Source: Paenibacillus piscarius
Lineage (GTDB): Bacteria > Bacillota > Bacilli > Paenibacillales > Paenibacillaceae
Assembly: GCF_022234545.1 (NCBI RefSeq)
Contig: NZ_JAIEUI010000019.1
Coordinates: forward strand, 84,947-148,946
Reading direction: 5' to 3'
DNA: 64,000 nt
Shown here: one piece after another, positions 32,882 through 41,772 of the stretch
Layout of the letters: each line of letters starts with the position of its first letter
Position numbering within the stretch: the stretch's first letter is position 1
The notes under the pieces: generated by a model
What the model saw: the letters and a program-made list of their open reading frames with translations, nothing else
The model's database searches: none
Told to the model about the DNA's origin: nothing
Translations under genes and position numbers: made by a program

Positions 32882-34267
32882 ATGAGAAGAGGAATGATTT
32901 TTTCAACCAGCCGTAATAACTATTTCTATGATGATACAACCGGAAACGTGGAATTATATAATGGAAATCTTGATAATGAAACAGAACTTGTAATACAAGG
33001 CTCTGAAAGTTACGTACACGAAGAAGTTAGCTTAGAGACTATTGAATACTACTTACATAAAGAAGCAGCTAAAATGTTAACCTTGATTGTGAGTGAAGAT
33101 TGTAACTTTAGATGCGAATACTGCGTGTTTTCCGATAATTATGCTATGACGAGAGAACACACGAAGAATAGTATGAGTAGTGAAGTGGCTCTAGAGGCAG
33201 TAAGTAAATACTTGAACCACTTCAAAAACTACAACGGACGAAATTTATTGAGTATTCCGAAGATATGTTTTTTCGGAGGAGAACCCTTGATGAATTTTGG
33301 CTTAATTAAAGAGGTTGTGAAGCATGTCCAGAATATTTATGATGGAAATATTATCTATATGACCACAACAAATGGTTCTTTATTGTCAAAATCCAAAATA
33401 GATTTTATGGTTGAAAATAACTTTTACATATCCGTAAGCCTTAATGGTTACCGTGAGGAACATGACCGGTTAAGAGTTTATATTGGAAATAGGGGTACAT
33501 ACGATGATATTATTGCGAATCTTCGCTATATAAAAAATAATTATTCAGAATATTATCAAAACAACATTTCCTTTATCAATATTTATGATACCGGGACCAA
33601 CTTGGAATTGCTTAAGGAGTTTTATGCTTCAGATGAGCTTTTTACAAATAAACTATCCAAACTATCACCTGTAATTGATATTGGTACGGATTGGTATGAG
33701 CAATACAGCAAAGAAGAAAAAGATGAATTTAACATTGGAGTTAGTAAAATAATTAAGGGATTTCTTTCAGATATTAAAGAAGGATGTCGCTCTGATGAAG
33801 TTTCAAGATCAATCTTCAGAAGTAACTTTTTTAATGTTATGAACAGGCCAATTAATGTCCCATTGAAAGACACAAAATTTCCTTTCTTGCCTTATACTTC
33901 AACCTGTATGCCAGGGATGAAAGTTATCGTTGGAGTTAATGGTCTGATTCACTGTTGTGAAAAAATTAACGAAAAAATGCCGATAGGAACAGTTGATAGT
34001 TGGATTGATTCTCGAAAAATTCGTAAGATTGTTAACGATTACAACGAAAGTTTTGGCCCACACTGTATTAATTGTCCAATCCAGAGAATGTGTGAAGTTT
34101 GTTATCAGCATTTCCTGGATGCAGACGGAAAATTCGATTTAACCAAAAGAGAAGCAATTTGTAACAGAACGATTGATCAGAAAATGAAGATTCTTACAAT
34201 TATTTATGAGCAAATGGAAGATGGTCTTGAATTCAATGATCTGTTGTCGGCAATCACACAGCGGTAG
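32882..34267 (+). CDS. Radical SAM/SPASM peptide maturase 1
   Basis: A 461-residue radical SAM enzyme. CNFRCEYC gives the cluster-binding C-x3-C-x2-C (C74, C78, C81), FFGGEP (GGE at 132-134) binds SAM, and TTNGSLL follows. The C-terminal SPASM domain has C342, C358, C395, C398, C404, C407 and C427, enough for two auxiliary [4Fe-4S] clusters. Such proteins make Cys thioether or C-C links in RiPPs. The first about 65 residues do not clearly form a PqqD-like recognition domain, unlike maturase 2. The start has no good ribosome site: GGGGAGGT lies 29 bases upstream and an in-frame stop at 32876 forbids an earlier start. The gene is A+T-rich, unlike neighbouring sigE. Confidence 0.88.
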   Translation: MRRGMIFSTSRNNYFYDDTTGNVELYNGNLDNETELVIQGSESYVHEEVSLETIEYYLHKEAAKMLTLIVSEDCNFRCEYCVFSDNYAMTREHTKNSMSSEVALEAVSKYLNHFKNYNGRNLLSIPKICFFGGEPLMNFGLIKEVVKHVQNIYDGNIIYMTTTNGSLLSKSKIDFMVENNFYISVSLNGYREEHDRLRVYIGNRGTYDDIIANLRYIKNNYSEYYQNNISFINIYDTGTNLELLKEFYASDELFTNKLSKLSPVIDIGTDWYEQYSKEEKDEFNIGVSKIIKGFLSDIKEGCRSDEVSRSIFRSNFFNVMNRPINVPLKDTKFPFLPYTSTCMPGMKVIVGVNGLIHCCEKINEKMPIGTVDSWIDSRKIRKIVNDYNESFGPHCINCPIQRMCEVCYQHFLDADGKFDLTKREAICNRTIDQKMKILTIIYEQMEDGLEFNDLLSAITQR

Positions 34268-34313
34268 CGTTATTTTGATAAATTTATTAACTTGATATGG
34301 ATGGGTGAGAAAG

Positions 34314-35519
34314 ATGAAATCTTATTTTAATTTACATTCAGCAACTGAACTGGTTAGAGGTTCGGAGAGAGCAGTTTTATATGACTTTAGTAAAAATAAA
34401 ATATATCAAATAGAACCGGTTGAAACGAAAATTCTAATCAGCATATCTCAAGGAACTGAACTGCAATCCATTGCAGAGAAATATGGTGAGGACAAAACAA
34501 ATGTCTTCGTTTCTCAACTAAAAGGAGAAGGTTTAGGAAATTACGACTCCTCATTTATTCCTAAAGAGACATATCGGGAAGGTGTTATTGAATCGGGTAG
34601 CCTTGAACAGACAGTCCTGTCTAATATTTATTACGAGCTTCCTTGCGGTTGTGATTATGCATGTGACCATTGTGAGCAAATGAAGGTGAACTCATGTTTA
34701 TGTTGTAAACTTAGCGGAACGCAACAAACCGATTGGGGAAAGATAACACAGGCTATATTAGATACATTTCAGTTTGTGGAAAGTAATATTTTCCTGCATG
34801 GTGGAAATCCTCTGTCAGAATGGGATAAAACGAAAGAATTGGTTTCTTTGTGTAGCATAATTAAAAGGGAGACTCAACAAGTCTATCTGATCGCTCCCTA
34901 TGGAGATACTGACCCACTATTTGAAGAAAAGTTATCCTTCCTTTTAAAAGAGGGCATTGTTCCTATTATTAATATTTGTGTTGAAGAAAACAGTGTTCAT
35001 AACGTTCTAGATAAAATAATGTTCCTAGAACAAATGACTGAGGTGAATCGAGCCCAATTGATTGTCAATTTACTGGTGGATTACAACCTGTTAGAGCATG
35101 ATTTGTTAGCAGCCTTTGCTGACATACGGGGAATTACCATTACAAAATCAATTATACTGAATAATGAAGAATCTAAGTTCGATAACAGAAAGCACTATCA
35201 TCAAAATAGTGTAAACTTCAAGAACTATAAAAATGCTGATTTATTCCATCCTTGTTTAAAGGGAACGGTAGCTATTACATCGCAGATGGAAATTTTACCT
35301 TGCCCAAGCATGAAAAACGACGTACTTGCCTCTTATTCCAAGCGAAATTTTAAAAATTTGTTTCAGGATTATTTGCTTCTTGATTCATACTGGAAAATGC
35401 CATTGAAAAAGTTGAAGCAATGTGGAAAATGTGAATACAATAGGTTTTGTTTGGATTGTAGAGCGGTTGAAGCTAAAGGAACAGATGAAAAAACCAAGTA
35501 CCATTGCTCCTATAACTAA
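34314..35519 (+). CDS. Radical SAM/SPASM peptide maturase 2 with N-terminal RRE-like domain
   Basis: A 401-residue protein. Residues about 1-85 (LVRGSERAVLYDFSKNKIYQIEPVETKIL... LQSIAEKYGED) look like a PqqD-type RiPP recognition element, which would bind the precursor leader. CDYACDHC gives C113, C117, C120; the SAM-binding motif reads HGGNP instead of GGEP. SPASM Cys are at 314, 330, 370, 373, 379, 382 and 398. Extra Cys (111, 128, 130, 131) lie next to the radical SAM motif. It is only distantly similar to maturase 1, so the pair is not a recent duplication. ATG 34314 is preferred over GTG 34305, because GGTGAG at 34304-34309 serves it. Confidence 0.85.
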   Translation: MKSYFNLHSATELVRGSERAVLYDFSKNKIYQIEPVETKILISISQGTELQSIAEKYGEDKTNVFVSQLKGEGLGNYDSSFIPKETYREGVIESGSLEQTVLSNIYYELPCGCDYACDHCEQMKVNSCLCCKLSGTQQTDWGKITQAILDTFQFVESNIFLHGGNPLSEWDKTKELVSLCSIIKRETQQVYLIAPYGDTDPLFEEKLSFLLKEGIVPIINICVEENSVHNVLDKIMFLEQMTEVNRAQLIVNLLVDYNLLEHDLLAAFADIRGITITKSIILNNEESKFDNRKHYHQNSVNFKNYKNADLFHPCLKGTVAITSQMEILPCPSMKNDVLASYSKRNFKNLFQDYLLLDSYWKMPLKKLKQCGKCEYNRFCLDCRAVEAKGTDEKTKYHCSYN

Positions 35520-35548
35520 ACTATATCTGAGTGTATTCGGAGAAAATT

Positions 35549-37219
35549 ATGAAAACAAAGAAAAAGTTGAGGGAATATTATTTTTTAGGAGCAATTATAA
35601 AACAACGCATAATCCTTCTAATTGTCGGCTTGCTGTTCCTTCTTTGTGTTTCCTTGTTTAACATGCCCATTCCTGAATTAATGGGTAGAATTGTTAATCT
35701 GTTTACTGGAGAAGAACCTGCCTACCATAAACTATTGATGCTTTCCCTCCTGATCTTAGGTTTACATTTTTTGAAAACTATAAGTTCTTGGGCTGGGAAA
35801 TATCTGTTATCAAAATATAGCGTAGAATTATCAAGCAATCTTAGAGTGTACATGATCAACCGGATCATCGGTTTTCCAATGTCTGTGCTGAATAAATATG
35901 AAAAGGGATATGTATTTTCCAGAGTAAGTGAAAGTTCCAATGTATCTAATTTGTTTTCCCCATCGATGATAAGTATAGTAATTGGCTCTGTTGACTTTAT
36001 TTTTTCCATGTATATGCTGTTTAACATTGAATATAGATTAACTTTTATTGTCCTGCTTTTTATTCCGCTATTTTATGTAACCAGTGCGTATTTCTCAAGA
36101 AGAATTAAAAAAATAATAAATGACACTAACGAAAAATCGGGACAAGTTTCATCGGAAATGTTTGACACACTAAATGCCCTTGAAGAGATAAAATTATTAA
36201 ACAAAAAACATATACAATTAAGAAAAATACGGACTGCTTCAGATCAATTAGTAAAGTCTATGGTCTCAATGAATAATAATCTTAATTTATACTCAGAAAA
36301 CATAGTATTCTTTTCATCGGTTATAGGCACCATAATTTTGTATTTATCTGGCCTGCTCATATTTGATACGAAACTAACTGTCGGAGGATATGTTTCCTTT
36401 TCAGGATACCTTTCTCGGTTATTAGGATACATGCAGATGTATTCGTCAATCGGCTTAACGGTGCAACCTATTTTGGTATCACTCCAGAGGATCAAAGATT
36501 TTCTAAATACAAAAGATGAAGAAGAAGGTAGGACTGAAACGATCACCTCTCCTATAGAAAGAATTTCATTCCACAATGTTTTTTTTCATTACGATCAAAA
36601 CTGTGAAGTTCTGGACAATATCAGTTTTGATATCATGAGAAATGAAAGGGTTTTATTCAACGGAGCAAATGGGGCTGGAAAATCTACGATTATAAAAATG
36701 TTAATGGGTCTTTATAATCCGACTGAGGGGTTAATTACAATAAATAGTAAAGATCTGTCAAGTATTAACCTTAAAGATTTAAGAAATAAAATTGCTTTTG
36801 TTTCCCAGCATGTATATCTTTTTAAAGATACGGTATTAAGAAACATCCTTGAAGAGGAGAATGATCAGAAGGAACAAGAATTGTATAATTTTATTGAGTT
36901 ATATGATTTTCCAAGAAGCGTAAATGAATTATTGAATGTGGAGGTTGAGAATGGCGGGGCAAATTTATCGGGCGGTCAAAAGCAACTTATCGGATGTTTA
37001 CGCGCAATTCTTACTGGGAAAGAGGTAATTATACTCGATGAACCGACTTCCAATATGGATCTGGAAACGAAAAGATGTATTATGAATATTATTGAAAATT
37101 ACACTGCTGTTAACATTTTTATTGTGATTTCACACGATAAGGATTTCGATTTTATATCTAAAAAAATCGTTGTTAAGACAAAAGAAAAAGAGGAGAAAGA
37201 GCTTGCGGCTAGTGTTTGA
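35549..37219 (+). CDS. ABC exporter (fused membrane and ATPase domains)
   Basis: A 556-residue half-transporter of the type I exporter fold. Six helices lie in about 1-310, then the ATPase with Walker A GANGAGKST (about 371-379), signature LSGGQKQ (about 473), Walker B VIILDEPTS and H-loop SHD. There is no N-terminal C39 peptidase domain, so it exports the peptide but does not cut the leader; another protease must. It may also give self-protection. ATG 35549 with GGAG (35539-35542) is chosen over GTG 35531. It is the last gene of the A+T-rich block; no dedicated immunity gene is seen. Confidence 0.88.
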   Translation: MKTKKKLREYYFLGAIIKQRIILLIVGLLFLLCVSLFNMPIPELMGRIVNLFTGEEPAYHKLLMLSLLILGLHFLKTISSWAGKYLLSKYSVELSSNLRVYMINRIIGFPMSVLNKYEKGYVFSRVSESSNVSNLFSPSMISIVIGSVDFIFSMYMLFNIEYRLTFIVLLFIPLFYVTSAYFSRRIKKIINDTNEKSGQVSSEMFDTLNALEEIKLLNKKHIQLRKIRTASDQLVKSMVSMNNNLNLYSENIVFFSSVIGTIILYLSGLLIFDTKLTVGGYVSFSGYLSRLLGYMQMYSSIGLTVQPILVSLQRIKDFLNTKDEEEGRTETITSPIERISFHNVFFHYDQNCEVLDNISFDIMRNERVLFNGANGAGKSTIIKMLMGLYNPTEGLITINSKDLSSINLKDLRNKIAFVSQHVYLFKDTVLRNILEEENDQKEQELYNFIELYDFPRSVNELLNVEVENGGANLSGGQKQLIGCLRAILTGKEVIILDEPTSNMDLETKRCIMNIIENYTAVNIFIVISHDKDFDFISKKIVVKTKEKEEKELAASV

Positions 37220-37280
37220 TAACCGGTGTTTTATAAATATAAAAGTTAATAAAAATCAAAATTGGGTTTTGTTGGTCAAG

Positions 37281-37309
37281 GAATAAAATGGCCTGCCGGG
37301 GAGATAATG
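37281..37309 (+). promoter_or_regulatory. Candidate forespore (sigma-F/G) promoter of sigG
   Basis: GAATA (37281-37285), 17 bp, GATAATG (37303-37309) resembles the GnATA / CATnnTA pattern with mismatches. In B. subtilis sigG has a promoter of this class in the sigE-sigG gap. The match is weak. Confidence 0.35.
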
Positions 37310-37343
37310 TACAGTAATGTTTCTCCTTGGGAGGTTAATCATC

Positions 37344-38126
37344 ATGACCCGAAATAAAGTCGAGATTTGCGGTGTGGACACCGCCAAGCTGCCGGTTCTC
37401 ACGAACGTGGAGATGCGGGCATTGTTCACTTCGCTGCAGCAGCAGGGCGAGCGATCCGCCAGAGAGAAATTGGTTAACGGCAACCTTAGGCTGGTGCTGA
37501 GCGTCATTCAAAGGTTCAACAATCGTGGAGAGTTCGTGGATGATCTGTTTCAGGTAGGCTGCATCGGACTCATGAAAGCCATCGATAATTTTGACTTATC
37601 GCAGAACGTCAAGTTCTCTACCTATGCGGTCCCGATGATCATCGGGGAGATCCGCCGTTACCTGCGGGACAACAACCCGATCCGGGTATCGCGGTCTCTC
37701 CGGGACATTGCCTATAAGGCGCTGCAGGTCCGTGACAGCCTGACGAACCAGAATTCGCGCGAACCGACGATCTTTGAGATTTCCGAGGCGCTTGGCGTTC
37801 CGAAAGAGGATGTGGTCTTCGCCCTGGATGCGATCCAGGACCCGGTATCCCTGTTCGAGCCGATCTATCATGATGGCGGGGACCCGATCTATGTGATGGA
37901 TCAGATCAGCGACGACAAGAACAAGGATGTCTCCTGGATTGAAGAGATTGCCCTCCGGGAAGCGATGCAGCGGCTCGGGCAGCGCGAGAAGCGGATTCTA
38001 TCGATGCGGTTCTTCGAAGGCAAGACGCAGATGGAGGTCGCTGACGAGATTGGGATTTCCCAGGCCCAGGTCTCACGGCTTGAGAAGTCGGCGATCCAGC
38101 AGATGCAGAAGCATGTGAAGTCCTAA
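37344..38126 (+). CDS. sigG: RNA polymerase sigma-G
   Basis: A 260-residue late forespore sigma factor, same length as in B. subtilis. It begins MTRNKVEICGVDTAKLPVL, the segment needed for anti-sigma control, then region 2 (GNLRLVLSVIQRFNNRGEFVDDLFQVGCIGLMKAIDNF), region 3 and region 4 (GISQAQVSRLEKSAIQQM). ATG 37344 follows GGGAGG (37329-37334). Codon use returns to the host's G+C-rich style, marking the end of the insert. Confidence 0.97.
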   Translation: MTRNKVEICGVDTAKLPVLTNVEMRALFTSLQQQGERSAREKLVNGNLRLVLSVIQRFNNRGEFVDDLFQVGCIGLMKAIDNFDLSQNVKFSTYAVPMIIGEIRRYLRDNNPIRVSRSLRDIAYKALQVRDSLTNQNSREPTIFEISEALGVPKEDVVFALDAIQDPVSLFEPIYHDGGDPIYVMDQISDDKNKDVSWIEEIALREAMQRLGQREKRILSMRFFEGKTQMEVADEIGISQAQVSRLEKSAIQQMQKHVKS

Positions 38127-38144
38127 CCCACACAGCAGATGAAC

Positions 38145-38191
38145 GGGATATTCCGGAGGGCGGCAGCAGCGGCAGTCCGGGATATCCTTTT
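38145..38191 (+). terminator. Terminator after sigG
   Basis: GGGATATTCCGGA (38145-38157) pairs with TCCGGGATATCC (38176-38187), then TTTT. Confidence 0.85.
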
Positions 38192-38323
38192 GTATGTAAG
38201 GAAGTGCACGGGCACTTGTGAATAGAGTCATGCGGCCAAGCCTTGGGGACATATACTGAGCTATAGGTCTGAATGTACAGGGGTGGCAGGATGAATGAAG
38301 AATCGGCGGGAACAGGGAGAAAA

Positions 38324-38635
38324 ATGAAAATCTCCGATTTTCAAACCAAGGATGTCATCAATATTGTGGACGGCAAGCGGCTCGGCCAGATCAGTGATCT
38401 GGAGCTCGATCTGCGCAGGGGAGTGATCGATGCGGTAATTGTGCCGGGCTACACAAGGTTCATGGGACTGTTCGGCGGCGGTACTGATCTCGTCATTCCG
38501 TGGCGGAACATCGTCAAGATCGGGGCAGATGTTGTACTCGTGAAGCTGGAGGAGCCCCGCAGCCCCCAGGGGCAGGAGGAGCGGGAGCTGATGTATCTCG
38601 AACGTCCGGACCGCAGTGAACGGCGCACTTATTGA
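38324..38635 (+). CDS. ylmC: YlmC/YmxH family sporulation protein (PRC-barrel)
   Basis: A 103-residue PRC-barrel protein with the YlmC/YmxH core MKISDFQTKDVINIVDGKRLG, DLELD, GLFGGGTDLVIPWRNIVKIGADVVLVK. Homologues are expressed in sporulation, but the molecular role is not known to me. ATG 38324 with AGGGAG (38314-38319) fits the usual N terminus; ATG 38291 would add 11 residues. It sits at the ylmC position between sigG and pgeF. Confidence 0.85.
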   Translation: MKISDFQTKDVINIVDGKRLGQISDLELDLRRGVIDAVIVPGYTRFMGLFGGGTDLVIPWRNIVKIGADVVLVKLEEPRSPQGQEERELMYLERPDRSERRTY

Positions 38636-38712
38636 CCGGGTGCGTCTTTTTTCTGCGGAAGCGGGTAAATCATAGCGGGAAAGGTATGTTACACTTAGAC
38701 GGAGGTGAAGAG

Positions 38713-39567
38713 ATGGAACCGTTTATGAAAATTGAATCCGTACCAGAGCTGCTGCATTTGGAGCCGTGGCGGGAGCAGTACGGTCAGATCACAGCAGGGT
38801 TCACGGGCAGAGCAGGCGGCACAGGGAAACAGCCGTATGACAGCTTCAATTGCGCCCTGCATGTCGGCGATGATCCGGGGGATGTGCTCAGTAACCGGAG
38901 GCTGCTGGCCGCAAGCCTCGGTTTCCGGCTGGAGGACTGGACCTGCGGGGAACAGACCCATGGTACTGATATAGCTGTAATTACAGAGCAGGACCGCGGC
39001 AGAGGCAGTCTGGACCGGGCTTCCGCCTTTCAGGCGACAGACGGGCTGCTGACCAGTGTGCCGGGGGTGCTGCTGACCTCCTTTTATGCCGACTGTGTTC
39101 CGCTGTTCTTCTATGATCCGGCGCATCAGGCGGTTGGTCTGGCCCATGCGGGCTGGAAAGGAACCGTAGCCGGGATAGCGGCAGCGATGGTGCAGCGGAT
39201 GGAACTGGTCTATGGAACCCGTCCGGAGGAGATAAGAGCTGCAATAGGTCCTTCCATAGGTGAATGCTGTTATGAGGTAGACGATGTTGTAATGGATCAT
39301 GTCCGCCGGATGGAGACCGGGCTGAAGCCGGACACGGAGGCAGGGACGCGGAAATTATATAGACGCTCGGCGAAGGACAGCAGCAAATCGATGCTGAACT
39401 TGAAAGAAATGAACCAACGCATTATGATAAAAGCAGGAATATTGCCGATTCATATCGAATGTACAACTTGGTGTACAAGCTGTAACAGTGATCTGTTCTT
39501 CTCCTACCGGAAGGAGAACGGGGTTACCGGAAGAATGACGAGCTGGATTGGAATAAAGGAGCGTTGA
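38713..39567 (+). CDS. pgeF: Purine nucleoside/multi-copper polyphenol oxidase family protein (PgeF/YfiH/YlmD)
   Basis: A 284-residue YfiH-family protein. Metal-ligand motifs are EQTHGTD, ADCVPLFFYDP and LAHAGWKGT (a Cys and two His bind zinc), with AIGPSIGECCYEV and the C-terminal CTSC. Members act as editing enzymes for misincorporated L-Ser in muropeptides (PgeF) and/or as adenosine phosphorylase/laccase-like enzymes. GGAGGTGA lies just before ATG 38713. Confidence 0.9.
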   Translation: MEPFMKIESVPELLHLEPWREQYGQITAGFTGRAGGTGKQPYDSFNCALHVGDDPGDVLSNRRLLAASLGFRLEDWTCGEQTHGTDIAVITEQDRGRGSLDRASAFQATDGLLTSVPGVLLTSFYADCVPLFFYDPAHQAVGLAHAGWKGTVAGIAAAMVQRMELVYGTRPEEIRAAIGPSIGECCYEVDDVVMDHVRRMETGLKPDTEAGTRKLYRRSAKDSSKSMLNLKEMNQRIMIKAGILPIHIECTTWCTSCNSDLFFSYRKENGVTGRMTSWIGIKER

Positions 39568-39569
39568 AT

Positions 39570-40265
39570 TTGGCCTCACTACAGGAGAGAAAAGCCATTG
39601 TCTTGGAGCGTGTTGCACAAGCCTGTGCGGCCAGCGGCCGGGATGTAAGTGAAGTCAAGGTGATTGCGGTTACGAAGTACGTATCGCTGAATACGGTTGC
39701 CGCATGTCTGGAAGCCGGACTGACCGAGATCGCGGAGAGCCGCTGGCAGGATGCGGAGCCCAAATGGAAAGCGCTTGGCGACCAAGGAACCTGGCATTTC
39801 ATCGGGCATCTGCAAACCAACAAGGTGAAGGACGTTATCGGTAAATTTCAATATATCCACTCCCTGGACCGGTTATCGCTGGCCCGGGAGCTGCACAAGA
39901 AGGCGGATGCCGCCGGGCTGGATGTGAAGGTGTTTCTGCAGGTGAATATTTCCGGGGAGGACACGAAGTTTGGTCTGGCGCCGGAAGCGGTAGAAGAGTT
40001 CCTGCGGGAGATTGCCCCGCTGAGCCGCGTGAAGGTCATCGGACTAATGACCATGGCTCCTCACGAGGAAGACCCTGAGGCGACCCGCCCGGTATTCCGC
40101 GGACTCCGTGAGCTGCGTGACCGCCTGAATCTGCTGGGCCTGACACCTGAGCCGATCCGGGAGCTGTCGATGGGCATGTCGAATGACTTTGAAGTAGCGA
40201 TTCAGGAAGGGGCCACCCGGGTGCGTCTGGGAACGGTATTAGTAGGTCATGAGGAGGGAGATTGA
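39570..40265 (+). CDS. ylmE: PLP homeostasis protein YggS/YlmE
   Basis: A 231-residue PLP-binding protein with a bare TIM barrel. AVTKYVS contains the PLP Lys, followed by WHFIGHLQTNKVK, HSLDRL, FLQVNISGEDTKFG, GLMTMAP, SMGMSNDFEVAI and GATRVRLGT. It keeps free PLP and amino/keto acid pools balanced. TTG 39570 is the better start since AAGGAG (39556-39561) is 8 bases away; TTG 39564 is only 2 bases from it. Confidence 0.92.
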   Translation: MASLQERKAIVLERVAQACAASGRDVSEVKVIAVTKYVSLNTVAACLEAGLTEIAESRWQDAEPKWKALGDQGTWHFIGHLQTNKVKDVIGKFQYIHSLDRLSLARELHKKADAAGLDVKVFLQVNISGEDTKFGLAPEAVEEFLREIAPLSRVKVIGLMTMAPHEEDPEATRPVFRGLRELRDRLNLLGLTPEPIRELSMGMSNDFEVAIQEGATRVRLGTVLVGHEEGD

Positions 40266-40708
40266 TGGGCGTGATGAACCGGTTTATGAGTTTCTTGGGC
40301 TTGCAGGAGGAAGAGGAAGTTGTGGAACGGGAGCAGATATCCCGGGATGAGGATGAATACGAGCCCGCCCCTGTAGAAACGCGCAAAAATCAGCGGAGCA
40401 ACGTCGTCAGCATCCATTCACAGAAGAATGTTAAGGTAGTGCTCTATGAGCCACGTTCGTATGACGAGGCCCAGGAGATTGCCGACCACCTGCGTTCCCA
40501 CCGCACCGTAGTCATCAACCTGCAGCGGGTGCGCAATGATCAGGCGATGCGGATTATCGATTTTCTGAGCGGAACTGTTTACGCGCTGGGTGGAGGAATT
40601 TCTAAGATTGGGGGCAATATATTTATGTGTACCCCGGACACTGTGGAGATCCAAGGCTCCATTACAGAGATCCTGAGCGACGAACAAGATTACAACAAAA
40701 TGAGGTGA
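40265..40708 (+). CDS. sepF: Cell division protein SepF
   Basis: A 147-residue SepF. N-terminal amphipathic membrane helix (MNRFMSFLGL), an acidic linker to about residue 45, and the ring-forming core (KVVLYEPRSYDEAQEIADHLRSHRTVVINLQRV...IDFLSGTVYALGGGISKIGGNIFMCTP). It aligns FtsZ filaments at the septum and can replace FtsA as anchor. Its ATG overlaps the ylmE stop; GGAGG is 7 bases upstream. Confidence 0.95.
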   Translation: MGVMNRFMSFLGLQEEEEVVEREQISRDEDEYEPAPVETRKNQRSNVVSIHSQKNVKVVLYEPRSYDEAQEIADHLRSHRTVVINLQRVRNDQAMRIIDFLSGTVYALGGGISKIGGNIFMCTPDTVEIQGSITEILSDEQDYNKMR

Positions 40709-40715
40709 TCAGGCT

Positions 40716-40985
40716 TTGAACGAAATATCTTCAATTATTAACATCCTATTCACAATTTACTATTACATGATTTTTATATATATTCTTATGTCCTGGCTGC
40801 CTAATCTGCGGGAGAACTTTATCGGCGAACTGCTGGGCAGGCTCGTGGAGCCGTTCCTTGCACCGTTCCGCAAGATTATTCCGCCGTTGTTCGGGACGAT
40901 TGATATATCACCATTTATAGCAATCGCCGTTCTAAGGTTTGCGGTGATTGGGCTGAATTCCCTAGTAGCCATGGCCTTCGGCTAA
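40716..40985 (+). CDS. ylmG: YggT/YlmG family membrane protein
   Basis: An 89-residue protein with two transmembrane helices (about 8-25 and 66-85) and the YggT motif ILMSWLPNLRENFIG...LVEPFLAPFRKIIPP. The family is linked to division and nucleoid distribution; the mechanism is unclear. It starts at TTG 40716 after GAGGTGATC. Confidence 0.92.
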   Translation: MNEISSIINILFTIYYYMIFIYILMSWLPNLRENFIGELLGRLVEPFLAPFRKIIPPLFGTIDISPFIAIAVLRFAVIGLNSLVAMAFG

Positions 40986-40989
40986 TCCG

Positions 40990-41772
40990 ATGAAGAATGA
41001 AATTTACGGGCATTTCCACCCGGACGAGCGGCAATTTGTGGACAAGGCCTGGGAATGGGTTACGAATGCCGGAGAATACCATGAGACGAAGCTGACTGAA
41101 TTCCTGGACCCCCGGCAGGGCTATATTCTGCAGAGCCTGGTGAACCGCCATCCCGATGTCATTGTACGGTGGGAAGGCGGTTCTTCGGATGCCGAGCGGA
41201 AGCGGGCCCTGGTGGCTCCGGATTACCGTGATCTGACAGAGGAGGATATGGGGCTGCGTGTGCTGTCCATCACCTCGGGCGAGCAGAAGTTTCTCTCGCT
41301 GGAGCACGGGGATTATATGGGCGCGATCCTTGGGCTTGGCATCACGAGAGGCAAGATTGGTGACATTCATGTGCTGGAAGACGGCTGCCATGTGGTGGTG
41401 GCTGCTGATATTGCAGAATACCTGTCCATTCACCTGACCGGGGTGCACCGGGTGAATGTCAGTACAGAGATTCTGCCGCTCTCTGCACTGCGGAGCCGTG
41501 AGGTGAAGCTGGAGACGATGGAATTCACCGTGGCCTCGCTGAGGCTGGACGGAATTGCTGCGGATATGACCCGGCTGAGCCGGAGCAAGATTCTTGTTCC
41601 GATTAAGGCCGGACGGGTGCGGGTGAACTGGAAGGTGGAGGAGGACCCCTCGGCTCCGCTTAAGGCGGGGGATATGGTGTCGATCCAGGGCTTCGGACGA
41701 TTCAAGTTGCTGGAGGTTAGCGGGCTTACGAAGAAAGGCCGTTACCGGATTTTAACAGGCAAATTTGTCTGA
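40990..41772 (+). CDS. ylmH: YlmH family S4-domain RNA-binding protein
   Basis: A 260-residue protein with an N-terminal YlmH domain and a C-terminal S4 domain (about 183-245: LRLDGIAADMTRLSRSKILVPIKAGRVRVNWK). B. subtilis YlmH binds stalled 50S subunits and can stand in for RqcP in ribosome quality control. ATG 40990 directly follows ylmG by 4 bases. Confidence 0.92.
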   Translation: MKNEIYGHFHPDERQFVDKAWEWVTNAGEYHETKLTEFLDPRQGYILQSLVNRHPDVIVRWEGGSSDAERKRALVAPDYRDLTEEDMGLRVLSITSGEQKFLSLEHGDYMGAILGLGITRGKIGDIHVLEDGCHVVVAADIAEYLSIHLTGVHRVNVSTEILPLSALRSREVKLETMEFTVASLRLDGIAADMTRLSRSKILVPIKAGRVRVNWKVEEDPSAPLKAGDMVSIQGFGRFKLLEVSGLTKKGRYRILTGKFV

